64,000 bases of DNA from Chaenocephalus aceratus (GCA_023974075.1 CM043791.1:18120299-18184298), one strand, 5' to 3'. Shown: positions 43,043 to 53,901, numbered from the stretch's first letter. Translations and numbers: made by a program. The notes: a model not told the origin generated them from the sequence alone.

Positions 43043-44993
43043 ATACACTTATGGTATACACACACACTCGCGAGCTTCCCCTCCAAACGGAAATATCTTC
43101 CCTCTGTAGTATTTTGATCATTTGCTCCACTAATAATCAATCAGATCGATGGATTCCAGAGAAGAGAAAACTTTGAAGGCCTTTTTCTCAAAATGATGAC
43201 TCTGTGACAGTCATTATATAATGTGACATATTTCGCTTAATATTTGGAGCACAAAAACAAAACTGATATCATTAGAAAACTAGGAATCTCCTCTTCCAAA
43301 CAGTGTATACAACTCAAAATGTGTCTTCGGGTCAATGCGACTGATTTCGATGGAGCAGGTCACATATGTAATGGAAAACTCAAAAATGTTAAACTTTACA
43401 GCGAGGCCATATAGTTAAGAATTTCATTTGGTCCTTGAAGTCATGATTTATCATGGATTTATGTTTATAATGTCCCATTGATAAATATACCATAATCATA
43501 AAACGCCAGAAATGCTCTCCAAGTATTCTCAATTCCCCAAATACTTCGATTTCCGGACACACTGACGTTCTTTAATTAAACATCATACTTTTTGACAGAC
43601 ACAAATAATGTAGAGCAATGTAGTCCCACACTACTGCGCAATCTAGTTAATTATGTCCAATTAAAATCTGTACAGTTGCATCCGTGTGGAGTTCATGACA
43701 ATAACACGCAGCTCTAACTAGCAGGCTTAACGATTGTTGTGCTTTCGCTAGTGTGTTTGTTTCTCATGAATAAAAAGCCTGGGGCAGACAAAGGACAAAG
43801 GTCTGTCTGCAGATGGAGAAGCTGTGAGGTGCGCCGGTGAGGGGTGTAGGGATGCTGTAGTGTACATTACTGTGGAGATTGGGGGTGAAAGTTGCGGAGC
43901 GAGATGTAAGATACAGAGAAGGTGAAATGGATGAAAACAATACATGAGGGAGGCGGGGGAGCTGGGAGAGCCTGTCAGGGTTTCTTAATTTCAGCTCCAG
44001 CCTATGGGCTCTCGCTGACCTACATTCAGTACCAGCATGACAGATGTATAGAATTTGCTTTTCTTTGTCTCTCCTCCACACACACAAACATGCAAACACC
44101 AATATTCAGATGAACCTGACCGTTTAATTTGATTTATATGTGTGTGTTGGCACTTAGCAGAGGGTGGAAGATGGTGCAGGGAAGAGGGGGAAGCCCAGTA
44201 ACACTACCCGTTTCCTCCAAACCAATTTTAATTGTATTTTGGAGATGAGGTTAAATGAAGGAAGTAGAAGTTGAGTCCTTTTGTGAACTGTTTACTCTTT
44301 CCCTGGTCATGTAATGTTTTATTGGTATAATAAAAAGTCTGATCGATAATGTTTATTTTCTGTAGTACAGTGGGTACCTATACAGCGCATGTCTTTCTCT
44401 GTCTCTCTTTTGCACACACTAGTTCCCAGCTAGTATATCAACCAAGGGTTGGGGAGAAAGTAGTAGTGAATCAGTCTCAGCTTTCATGTTCACTCAATCA
44501 GAAATGTTTGAATGACAGTTTTGAGAAAAAGAGGGGAGGATAGAGGGAGGTAAGAGACTGGGGGTGAAGGAGGAGGAGTGAGAAAGTGGAGGGAGGGCGT
44601 AGTCTGTCCTGTCAGTCCACATCACATCACTGCAGCTCAACCGTCCGTTAGGGTGTGAGAGATTTAAGATGACAGTGTGGAAAACAAAAGAAGAACAAAG
44701 ACAGAAATTGTAGAAAAAGCATTGGATAACAGATAACCCACAAGTACCAATGCTTTTGTTCTGTACATTTGGTGAACTAACCCTTCTTATTTTCTGATTC
44801 CTTAGGTGGGATAGGTGAGGCGGTGTGTGCGGCTGTCGTGAACGAGACCGGCTTCACCGTGCAGCGCCTAGCCGTCTCCCAGGTGCCCCGCAGCGGGAAG
44901 CCCGCAGAGCTACTCCGGATCTTCGGCATCGACCGCGACGGCATCACTCAGGCAGTCCGGAAGATGCTCAGCGGCGCCGCCAACGCCAAGTAA
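28212..44993 (+). CDS. tkt: Transketolase, fourteen coding exons
   Basis: Thiamine diphosphate-dependent enzyme that moves two-carbon units between sugar phosphates in the non-oxidative pentose phosphate pathway, in the cytosol. Coding exons: 28212-28323, 30093-30210, 30772-30885, 31849-31946, 36555-36746, 37261-37379, 38635-38831, 38943-39107, 39344-39500, 41577-41707, 41880-41963, 42049-42142, 42238-42360, 44806-44993. Landmarks in order: [47 protein letters not shown], the ThDP motif [13 protein letters not shown]...[25 protein letters not shown], the catalytic Glu in [17 protein letters not shown] and [11 protein letters not shown]. All splice phases fit. Without five apparent extra bases in exon 1 the product is 628 residues, close to human TKT (623). 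Exon 1 as given hits a stop at codon 6. Which teleost paralogue this is was not determined. Confidence 0.97.
28324..30092 (+). other. tkt intron 1
   Basis: 1.77 kb, ending with a T-rich tract and GCAG. Contains no recognised element. Small ORFs are not family-like. Confidence 0.75.
30213..30249 (+). repeat. (AC)n microsatellite touching the tkt intron 2 donor
   Basis: Intron 2 begins GTACACACAC..., so the repeat starts at intron base 3. Its CA units overlap donor positions normally filled by AAGT. Confidence 0.95.
30886..31848 (+). other. tkt intron 3, ending in a (TG)n tract
   Basis: 963 bp. A TG repeat from about 31775 to 31842 replaces the usual polypyrimidine tract, and the acceptor is TTAACAG (31842-31848). 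Nothing else recognised. Confidence 0.85.
33498..33813. mobile_element. PIF/Harbinger-type MITE with TAA target duplication
   Basis: Inverted repeats of about 34 bp start CGGCCCGTCCACACAGCGGC on each strand, with one mismatch. A 3-bp TAA duplication flanks the element (33495-33497 and 33814-33816), as expected for PIF/Harbinger. Comparison with the unbroken copy (CCTAAGGCAC near 50545) shows the empty site exactly. Confidence 0.93.
33950..35631 (-). mobile_element. hAT transposon, internally deleted, with 8-bp target duplication
   Basis: Flanked by a perfect 8-bp AATATTTG duplication (33942-33949 and 35632-35639). The empty site is visible in the uninterrupted copy near 50680. Ends are CAATACTC...GTTG and its degraded complement ending GAGTAGCCTACTG, both running into poly-G/poly-C blocks. 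Both ends of a transposase gene remain on the minus strand, so this is a deletion derivative of an autonomous element. Confidence 0.92.
34891..35301 (-). pseudogene. hAT transposase remnant (first exon and C-terminal dimerisation domain)
   Basis: 35301-35229 encodes [20 protein letters not shown], ending at a good donor (CAG|GTAAGT). 35076-34891 encodes the hAT C-terminal dimerisation motif [20 protein letters not shown], then [15 protein letters not shown] and a stop. The catalytic core and zinc finger between them are missing, so no active transposase is made. Confidence 0.85.
36747..38634 (+). other. tkt introns 5 and 6
   Basis: Intron 5 is 36747-37260 and intron 6 is 37380-38634, separated by exon 6. 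No repeats or RNA genes recognised. Confidence 0.8.
39743..40392. mobile_element. Non-autonomous DNA transposon with perfect 51-bp inverted repeats
   Basis: The first 51 bases (AGGCGCATTCACACCGCAGT...) are the exact reverse complement of 40342-40392. Both arms contain internal GGTTCATGAGAAC repeats. Interior non-coding. No certain target duplication (ACATT on the left, CGTAT on the right). The interior holds a 47-bp perfect palindrome at 40092-40138. Confidence 0.88.
40092..40138. repeat. 47-bp perfect palindrome, 23-bp arms around one base
   Basis: GGCTTCAGTAGAAGCTGCTG... reads identically on the other strand about a single central C at 40115. It lies inside the element at 39743-40392. Confidence 0.93.
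40500..41030 (+). mobile_element. LINE reverse-transcriptase fossil
   Basis: Broken frames give RT motifs in order: [28 protein letters not shown], then WLTSYLT, the [11 protein letters not shown] turn and the catalytic [10 protein letters not shown] (40845-41027). Frameshifts and a deletion before the YADD block mark it as dead. The clade resembles the fragment at 1335-3275. Confidence 0.8.
41260..41345. repeat. (CTC)n trinucleotide microsatellite
   Basis: About 28 uninterrupted CTC/CCT units in tkt intron 9. The poly-Leu and poly-Arg frames are artefacts. Confidence 0.97.
42361..44805 (+). other. tkt intron 13
   Basis: 2.4 kb containing the inverted-repeat element at 42451-43366. The remaining 1.4 kb shows no recognised exon or repeat. 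Confidence 0.8.
42451..43366. mobile_element. DNA transposon of unassigned superfamily, inverted repeats of about 30 bp
   Basis: The left end TATGTGACCCGCTCTATCGA and on through AATCAGTCG is mirrored by the right end ending GGTCACATA, with two mismatches in about 30 bp. Inside, a block containing AAACAAAGTCTTGGCTTTCA occurs twice (about 42566 and 42795) as a diverged direct repeat. A CA microsatellite lies at 42999-43040. No transposase seen. Confidence 0.8.
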
Positions 44994-45570
44994 ACACGTT
45001 GCAGCGGTGGCAGCAGCAGCAACATGGCAAAGGACTCCGTGGTTACCTGGTGATCACCATGGAGACATCAAACAACACAGAGGGAGGGGACACACTTCCG
45101 GCCCACTCATGCTCTCCTCCTCGTAAAACACCTCTAGCATTGGTTTTTAAATAATAAAAAAAAAGATAACCTGGTTTTCTCTTTAACTGTCATCACTGTG
45201 ACCCCGTTAGTTTGTGTAAACACAACCCTCCCCGTCTCACACACACACACACACACACACACACATCCCCCCTCCAACCCTTTCCTACCGCCCAGAGAAA
45301 GTTCTGGTACTGCTGTAGTGTTTCAGTAAAGCAATGAATGTGATTTGGAGTAAAGTAAAATCTTTTTTATATTTTCTGTGGAACCCCTGTCAGTTTTTTG
45401 GTGCAGGCTCACAGGTCTGCACCCATACAACTCTGTAACCCCCCACTATATCCAGCAGGGTGTGGACGAACTCTGGTTTGGTCTGTTTGAGCACTGACTG
45501 TTTTTAATCTGTCCACCCTAACTTGGATGGGACTGCTTTACACCAATAAAGGGATGGTTTCTTCACAATA
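44994..45570 (+). terminator. tkt: tkt 3' UTR and polyadenylation signals
   Basis: AATAAA at 45153-45158 and 45545-45550. The second is followed by a TGTGTCTGATGTCT stretch and is the likelier main site. A CA repeat lies at 45239-45265. Confidence 0.75.
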
Positions 45571-47129
45571 TCTGTGTCTGATGTCTTTCTTTTCTCGGTC
45601 CATTTTCTAAACCCTGTCGTTGCCATCATGGCTGTTTTCGTTTTCTGTACTTCCACCAGGTTTTATCTGGCGTCACCAACAGGTCAAAATAACTTCTACT
45701 AAAATTAAAAAATACCATTTAAATGAAAAAACATAGCATTGCACTAAATGTATATAGGCCAAAAGGTAAAGTGTTACTATGCAAACTGCATGATTGCTAG
45801 CACACTAGGGTTACTGCAGTATTTCCCTGTAACAAATTGAGTTAGAGTTGGAGTTTTGCATTATAACATGCCAAATGTTATGATGTCATGGATTGTTTAT
45901 TTTCCATCGATGCCTGCCAGTTTGGAGTGCACACACTTAAAGGTTCCGTGGGGACTTTTTTACCCCCTGGCCTGTAGTGCAATGAGTGTTGTTTTTTTTA
46001 TCCTCTATGGTTCACACAATTCTACCGATGTGAAAAAACATAGATTTCTCTGAGTATAAGGTCTGTTTCTTGGTTAAGTGCCCTTGTGACTAGTGGATGT
46101 CCATAGGATCAGCCTGCACCCACCATGTGCAATTCATATTTAATGTGCGTTAATAATTTAATAGCAAGTCTATTGAAAAATTCACGCAGACTGCAGTGTG
46201 TGTGTGTCAGTAAAATATGTGTGGGATTTAGCAAATAAACCATGTTTTATGCAAATTGTGGGTTGGATTTATTCATCCTATTTATTCTGGTTTGCCTATA
46301 GGTGCTGTGGCTTTAACCCTCGCCATTCAAATGAAATGTACACTTATTTTTATACTCACAATAGGAGAAAATGAAACAAAAAATAAATAAATAGGTAGGA
46401 GTCTTGTTTTTTGTGGATTTAAAAAATCTGGGTGAAACGAAATAACATGCTTCAGTCAAAGATAAGTAGTTTTCTGACTGTTACTAAATGCATGTACATT
46501 TAAGGCAAAGCAGCCACACCCAGAATTACAGTAAGGTTACATTGTTCCATAAAACGAACAATGTTTTCTGCACAGTTCTTTGTTCAAGGTAATGACTGAA
46601 CTCCAGCCGGTCAGAAAGAGCACAAAGGATTGGATGTGATATTTGGGACAACCTTTGACCCCCCTCCTATAGCGCAGCAGGAGCCTGTCTGACAGCTGTG
46701 AGTGTGTGTGATGGAGAAAAGTAAAATGGGCTGACAGATTGTGGATGTGCAGTATCTGTGTATTTGTGTGTGTTCACACAGTTCGCACACAGATCCTGGG
46801 AATGGAGACAGGCTGGGCGTTTCTGTCCTGACTGAGCATCTGTCTATATATCTGTCGTATGGATCCTTCTAATGCACAGACTAACCCACACACGCACATT
46901 ATAGTGTATATGAAGACATGTGGCATTGCTCACACACCTCCTGTCAAACTGAATTGTTGCTACTTCAGCACCTTTCAAACATAGTGTACACGCTAACAAA
47001 AGATACATTAAATCATTCTTCCAGTACATATTTTTACAATATGACTTAACATAATATACTATTCAAATACTTTTAATTACATACATTTTTATGAAAAATT
47101 ACTTTCTTTTCATGACATGAAACTGAAAG
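45571..47129. other. Intergenic, nothing recognised
   Basis: A/T-rich unique-looking sequence between the tkt 3' end and the satellite-like block. No ORF has family features. Confidence 0.6.
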
Positions 47130-47560
47130 ACTTTTTTTTATGACATACTTTACTTTTCAAAATACTATACTATGACTTTTATTAATGACATACTATACTA
47201 TGTCGTTTCCTCAGTAACTTTGATACTGATACTAATGACTTATTTTATGACATACTGTTAAAGATGGTGTTCTTTTCGAAGTACTATACTATGTTGTTTT
47301 TATCTGACGTTTTTTACCGTACTATGGACTTTTTTCTAATAAATATTTATTAAAATATAATATAAATGTTTGTTTTTGCTTACATTTCCGACATAGTATA
47401 CTATGTTTTTTTGATTATATTTTCGACATACTATACTAACTTGTTTTTTTCAGATCTTTTCTTGACATACAACACTATTTTGTTAATACCAGAAAAAACA
47501 CATAGTATAGTAAAAAAATTAATTTGTCAGAAAAAAAACAAAAGAATATATAGTACATAA
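47130..47560. repeat. Degenerate satellite-like block of TACTATACTATG units
   Basis: The motif GACATACTATACTATG and close variants recurs irregularly on both strands (near 47145, 47190, 47245, 47280, 47395, 47425, 47500), spaced by T-rich sequence. Confidence 0.6.
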
Positions 47561-48025
47561 CATAAGTTGAAAAACATAATAAAAATGAACTATAGCATGT
47601 CCAAAATATCCAACATATGAAAATGACATATGTGATATGTGTGCGTATATATATATATATCCCATACATATATACACTCATACACTCACTATACTATAAT
47701 AGTTAATACACGCACACTCAAAACACAGGCCATGCAGTGCTTCAGGGTAAACCAAATCCTTCGTCTAATGAGACCCCCCCCCCTCCCTGAACACATACAC
47801 GAACCGTCGACCTCAGACACAAAGGAATTACAATGTGCAGAAGTCTGTCTCACTAGGCCATTTAAAGGTCAGTACATATATTTAGAAAAAAGTAATTGAA
47901 TTGAATTCTTAAAAAAACAAGACACCTCTTTTCAGAAACTGAAATGTGCCCATTGGTCATGATAATCCTAAAGATCCAATCCAAGATAACAGTTGTCTTT
48001 GGTAACTCTCTTTCTTTTGCATTAC

Positions 48026-48443
48026 ATGTCACTTGTTAGACGCTTTTATCCAAAGCGACTTACATACATTCAGTACTGTGGGCAGGGGTGCCGCCAGGGA
48101 TTTTGGGCCCCATGAAAATATATCACATTGGGCCCCACCACCAGGCACAGGCCACTTTGTTTATAAATTACCTCGAGGGCTGTACCAAATGGTCTAGCGG
48201 TCCGTATATGGCCCGGGGGCCGGAGGTTCCCCACCCCTGCTTTAATATAATAACATTAGTATTAATATCATAACCAAAATGTCGGTGATTAACATTTTGT
48301 TTACAGACTGATCACTCAATGCTTCAAACTGTCCATCATCCTAAATAGACTAAAAGCAGTTTTTTGTTGTATATAGATCATTGGCTATGTGGGAAAATAC
48401 TGTGTTTGAAATGTATAATTTAAATTAGATGTTAGCTTTTTGT

Positions 48444-48475
<32 letters not shown>

Positions 48476-49720
48476 TGTATTCCAGTCTCCCTTCAGATAT
48501 GTTAAGTGGTATTCAACACAATGCTGCTCACCTCCTTCAGTTGGGAGAAAAGCTGGTTCAGCCTTATGGGGGGACAGGGCTGCTGAGCCTAAAGATGGAT
48601 CTGTTGGACCTGGCACCAGGGGGAGGGACAACTGATTTAGTATGAATAGGCGCTAAAAATGTGCCTGCATTTATTAAAGGTAGGTAGGTAGGTAAGAATG
48701 GAGAAACCAGCTCGAGTGCGCTAGAATTTGAAAGTACACAACCGAAAAAAATCTGCCCCTTCTTTCAGAGTTCCTTACAGAGCCCCTCCTCCAACACACA
48801 CAAACGCGCACATGACCAATGAGGGCACGAGATCAGTTTGTGCACAGATGTAAGGCTGACAGGCAGGTAGGCCATCCAGTTATTTTAGCTGGGCCGGCTC
48901 AGATGATTGGTCGTGCTTTTTACAGCGCCACGGCTTCCACAGATGAATTTTTTGTATGTATTTATTATCAAAGCATTTAATATATTCATTGCTATCGGGA
49001 TGTTAAGAGCATTCCATGGAATATAACAAAAATTGCTTCTGAAGTGAATTACCTACCATACCTTTAAATGTCAGCTAAAAGAGCAGTGAAGAGCAGTGCA
49101 TTTGCTGTAAAGATATTAACAGTACTTAATGTCAGCTTAGTAAACAAAAAAACATTAGCTAACAGACTAATTTCCACCACTCATGGACCACACCCACCTT
49201 TTCTTGTGAAAAACTGGGTGACATACTGTCGCCCTTTAGTCCCTCTCTCTTGTCTTTCTCTCCTTTCTCTTCTTTTCTTAGAGCCTGACTTTGTTGGTCG
49301 TTGAAACATGGTACTACACAGTATGTATGCTAAGTACTAGCATCACATGCTTTCACTCTCTGCAAGTGCCGGTGCCGCACCTCGTTTGGAGGCAGGACCA
49401 AACCATTACACGTAAATAGAAGGGGGTGTACAGAGGCTTTGGGTAATTAACTTTTGGAAGAAAATAAGTTAAATGAATAGTAAGTTTAGTGAGTAATTTA
49501 TCAATATAACGTTCTATTAATGTTAATTATTGAGGATTGATGAAAGGTTACTTACATTTTTTTCTTAATGTTCTGAACATTTTGGGGCTGTCAGTCACGG
49601 GCCCTTAGAATCGTCCTAACTTTTCACCCCCTTACGGCGCCCCTGACTGTGGGCAATCCCCACAGGAGCAATTTGGGGTGAAGTGTCTTGCCCAGGGACA
49701 CAATGACATGCTGACTGCAG
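48026..49720 (+). repeat. Dispersed fish repeat (SINE-like core) split by a hAT insertion
   Basis: 48026-48082 contains AGACGCTTTTATCCAAAGCG and ACTTACAT, a motif repeated widely in teleost genomes. Its continuation (GAGCAATTTGGGGTGAAGTG, CTTGCCCAGGGACAC) appears only at 49654-49720. The gap is the hAT at 48083-49645. No tRNA head was identified, so the exact SINE family is open. Confidence 0.7.
48083..49645. mobile_element. hAT element with 8-bp target duplication
   Basis: Ends CAGGGGTGCCGCCAGGG and CCCTTACGGCGCCCCTG are imperfect inverted repeats, flanked by a perfect 8-bp ACTGTGGG duplication (48075-48082 and 49646-49653). Inside are TA microsatellites (48450-48474) and a segment CCGGAGGTTCCCCACCCCTG near 48220 that resembles the end of another hAT, suggesting nested remnants. 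No intact transposase. Confidence 0.9.
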
Positions 49721-49952
49721 TGGGGTTTCTTGCTAGATAACACAGGAGCTAAGCCACAAAAAGGTTTTTGAGATTTAGGCAAATGTATCACTTAATAAAT
49801 AAAAAGCTAAGAAAACTGCAAACATGATGGAAAACATTTTATTAAACCCAAAGCACTTGTTCAAGCTGATTTGCATTTTGACAACATTACATCCAACTCA
49901 AAAGCTCAGAATTTCATTAATGAAATATCTCATTATGTATAAACCATATATA

Positions 49953-50787
49953 CACTGAACAAAAATATAAACGCAACACTTTTGTTTTTGCTCCCATTTT
50001 TCATGAGATGAACTCAAAGATCTAAAACATTTTCTATCTACACAAAATAACCATTTCTCTCAAATATTGTTCACAAATCTGAAAAAATCTGTGATAGTGA
50101 GCACTTCTCCTTTGCCGAGATAATCCATCCCACCTCACAGGTGTGGCATAGTGTGGCAAGATGCTGATTAGACAGCATGATTATTGCACAGGTGTGCCTT
50201 AGGCTGGCCACAATAAAAGGCCACTCTGAAACGTGCAGTTTTGCTTTATTGGGGGGGTCTGGGGGGGTCCGAAAACCAGGCAGTATCTGGTGTGAGGGGT
50301 AGGATTAGGGTTAGGGTTAGGGTAATGTTGTGAATCGAGTGGCCCATGGTGGTGCTGGGGTTATGGTATGGGCAGGCGTATGTTATGGACGACGAACACA
50401 GGCCACTCGATTCACAACATTACCCTAACCCTACCCCTATCCCTACCCCTCACACCAGATACCGACTGGTTTTCGGACCCCCCCAGACCCCCCGAATAAA
50501 GCAAAACTGCACGTTTCAGAGTGGCCTTTTATTGTGGCCAGCCTAAGGCACACCTGTGCAATAATCATGCTGTCTAATCAGCATCTTGATATGCCACACC
50601 TGTGAGGTGGGATGGATTATCTCGGCAAAGGAGAAGTGCTCACTATCACAGATTTTTTCAGATTTGTGAACAATATTTGAGAGAAATGGTTATTTTGTGT
50701 ATATAGAAAATGTTTTAGATCTTTGAGTTCATCTCATGAAAAATGGGAGCAAAAACAAAAGTGTTGCGTTTATATTTTTGTTCAGTG
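49953..50787. mobile_element. Complete palindromic (fold-back) element derived from a Tc1/mariner transposon
   Basis: CACTGAACAAAAATATAAAC at 49953 is mirrored by its complement ending at 50787, with TA on both sides (49951-49952 and 50788-50789), the Tc1/mariner target site. The arms of about 390 bp are nearly complementary along their whole length. The short centre (50345-50400) translates as [20 protein letters not shown], a recognisable fragment of the catalytic domain of Tc1-type transposases. Each arm carries telomere-like TTAGGG units beside the centre (50300-50324, 50421-50450). Confidence 0.9.
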
Positions 50788-50789
50788 TA

Positions 50790-51239
50790 TTTAAAATCAC
50801 AGCATTAAAGCTTAAAATAATAGTTTAGGCACTGAACTTTTTCTTAATTCTAGAGTTTTGTGTCTACTTACTAGACACTTTCATGTGATTACTTATCACT
50901 GAGTGTTTGTGTGTCTCATTGTAACTCAATTAAAGCCTGAAAAATATCTTCTCCCCCACATTAAGAAAGCAGTGTAAGCACATGCTGCGGGAGAAAAGTG
51001 TTTAATCTGGTTGTCAGCATCCAATATTCATTAGAAAAAATTAAAACACATAATCTTCAGAAGTTATATAAAAGAAAACGGAAGTCCCTGTTTAGTGAAA
51101 TACTTTGGTTATGTATAATGGAGATGCATTTAGTCCTTTCTATGGGTAGATATGTGAGATGTTTCTCCTATCCCTTACTTTACTCCTCCTCCTCACCCCA
51201 TCTGTCACTCCCAGTTAGTTACTCCCCCCTTCCCCCCCT
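50790..51239. other. Intergenic, right flank of the palindrome
   Basis: 450 bp of A/T-rich sequence turning pyrimidine-rich (CTCC and CCCC runs) just before the aldo-keto reductase stop codon. It must hold that gene's 3' UTR, but no AATAAA was located on the minus strand. Confidence 0.5.
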
Positions 51240-53901
51240 TTAGCTCCTGTACTCATCCCCGCAGTCCCCGATGAGCGCCATGAGGTCCCTGGAGCGTCGT
51301 GTCACTGTCTCGATGGCGGCGAGATCTCCCTCCGTCAGCTTCAGGGTGGGGCTGCAGCTCCGCAGAGTGTCGCTGAGGTGCTGCCCTGCCCCAGAGATGC
51401 CCAGCCGGCAGCCCACGATGACCCCGCCCACCGCAGGGCGGTCCAGCACGTACCGCGTTGCTACACTGGCCACCGAGCAGTCGTGTGTCCTGGCAACGGT
51501 CTCCAAGACAATGAGGAGGTCCTGGAAAAGGCTCCAGCCCCCCCAAGAGTCGATCATATTCTTGTACTTAGAGAGGGAGGCGGTGTAGAGCTCCGCCCTG
51601 GAGTTGGGCTCCGTCTTCCCCAGATGACGCTCTGAGAGTAAACCGCCAGCTACAAGAGGACAGAGATGAAGGAGAGAGGGATGGAGGATAGAGGGATGGA
51701 GGAGAGAGGGATGGAGGAAAGAAGAAGGGGTTACAAGGAGTCAGGAATGAGGAATAGGATGGAGTGAAAATGGAAGGAAACAGCAGGAATAGGGAAATGG
51801 AGGAAGAGAATATATGAGATGGAGAAGGAAGAAGTGGGTGAAACAAGAGATGTTGGATAGAAAAAAAGAAGAAACCAGGAGACCAGTGAGGTCAGGAGGA
51901 GGAAAAGAGGGGGAAGGAAATGGAGAAAGGATGTGTCGTCATATCGACCATTTTAGAAACCTACCATTTTACATCTTTACACCATGATGCAAAATGTGTT
52001 GCTTACATCCTTAAACGGGAAGTAAACCTTCTTTGTTATTTCTCTACAGGAGTTACATTCATATATCGGAGTACATTCAAATAATAAAAACATTAATATG
52101 TAATGAGTGTATTTAAAATGTAATGTGTCGTATCTCACCCAGTGTGCCATAAGTGAGGAGCTGAATGTTGTTTGCCACACAGAACTGCTCCATCCTGGCT
52201 GCAGGGCGCTGGTCTATCAAAGAGTACTGAACCTGCAGGGCGGACACATTAAACACACGGTTTATAACTGAGGAAGAGAGGCTGATGGAGAAGTGTGCCA
52301 GCATGCAGCTGGAAGTGTTACCTGGTTGCTTGAGATGCGGATGCCTCTGCTGGTGATCTCCTCCAGCCTCTGTGTGTCAAAGTTAGTGAGGCTAAGCTCT
52401 CCTGAGGAAAAAGGAACAAACCGGTTGAGAGTACAACAAGTCTGAGAATAAATATAAAGATGACACACATAATGTACTGCCAGATCTTCTCATTACCAGT
52501 ATTCTGCTCATTTTGTTATCCATATGTTAAATGGTCCAATAACGATATATGCATCATCATTTGTTTCAAAAATAATCAAAGAAACTTTTTGTTGCTGTAA
52601 AATTAACAACATTACTTTTATTATTTTCTTAGCAGTAAATCTAAATAGAAAAAAAGGCAGACAATTATTTTTGAGCTTGTAGGTTCACTCTTAAGCTTGG
52701 TGAGAAATAAATTATCAACACATGGTCCACTGAGTTATCATCTCTGAAACCTTTAACCACACCTCTGCTGCAGTTGAAAAACTGTGGTTGAAAACAAACA
52801 AAACTAAAAAGGTTTGTAGATGGACCCTAAGTTAAGCTTATTTCTTTTCAAACTGCCTTTAACAGGTCAAGTATGAACTCTTCCTCCAAATATATTCTGA
52901 TATCTGATCTGGGAAATCAGTCTGCAAGTCTAGCATTTTTGTAATTAGATTGTTTCCATTTATCTGTACAATGCCTACAATAGGTTTTGTGTAACTCAGT
53001 GAACGTACGTATAAGTCCCTCCTGCTGCAGGTCGGACAGGTGTCCCAGTGCCTCCAGGTATCTTTTGTCTCTATAGTCCCACCAGTGGAACTGAACACAG
53101 TCCAGACTGTCCACGTGCATACGGGCCATGGAGCACTGCAGCGCCTTCAGCACCACCTGCATACACAGAGTAACACCTCACATCCTGTTACACTGTCAAC
53201 AGTCATTTGATAGTAAGTTGAATTCATCCTAAAAGATTTCAAATCTGTCTGTATACATCAACAAAAACATATGATCCCAGACAATGCCATGTATGCTTGG
53301 TATTCCTGTACTGAAATGTGCTGTTTCCTATTGGCCAACATATACAATGATATCAATATACCTGTCCTGCACTATTTCAATTTTGGCGACTACATCAGTA
53401 TAGCGCTAATACCATGTGCATACATAGTTCCGAAGCTGACAACCTAAATCGCTGTAATTACAAAAACATGATTTTGGATTGCTTATACTTGTTAACTGAT
53501 GATTTAGGAGCATCCTATTGGTACAAATAGCAATAAACCACAGGGTTAACCTGGATAACTTGTGATCATGTTGTTTCCATAGTAAGGCCTCCTCAAACAA
53601 AGGATATAGGGTTCATTATTTAAGGCCGACTGAACACCAACACATTTACTGAGAATTTTCCGTGCAGCTTTACATTTGTTAAGTGGGCCGGCAGAGGTGA
53701 TGTCCTAGTTCTTTTAAAAAGACACACACTGCTCTCTAGTGGATAAAAGTATTCTCACTGTAAAACACGGCAGACTGAGTGGGGGTGTCCCTCTCTCCCA
53801 CACATTTTTCAGCCACTCACCTTGCGGTCCATTGGTCCCGGTCGAGGCACGTATTTGGTCAGACTCTGCAGACCTGTGGTGCTGTTTCCAGATGTGCACC
53901 T
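51240..53901 (-). CDS. Aldo-keto reductase family protein, C-terminal five exons
   Basis: Five minus-strand exons join in phase: 53901-53821, 53156-53009, 52401-52322, 52232-52139 and 51649-51240 (stop TAA). Together they encode about 270 residues of an NADP-dependent (beta/alpha)8 barrel. Visible landmarks: [17 protein letters not shown] (its Lys is the expected catalytic Lys), [20 protein letters not shown] (with the catalytic His), [44 protein letters not shown] and VIVGCR. It resembles the HWWDY-type reductases of bacteria, plants and lower animals; the substrate is unknown. The N-terminal third, with the catalytic Asp and Tyr, was not found anywhere to the right in the window. It lies beyond a >10-kb intron or has been lost. 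The 53156 and 52401 junctions give the in-frame LI/RELS join. Confidence 0.9.

Noticed and set aside
28212..44993. tkt as a pseudogene because of the early stop in exon 1
   Set aside because: Thirteen exons with perfect frames and splice sites argue against decay. Clustered homopolymer insertions suggest sequence error.
53714..53899. Reading frame starting MHIWKQHHR as the aldo-keto reductase exon
   Set aside because: The other frame ([13 protein letters not shown]) joins in phase to the next exon and matches the family, so this frame is a shadow.
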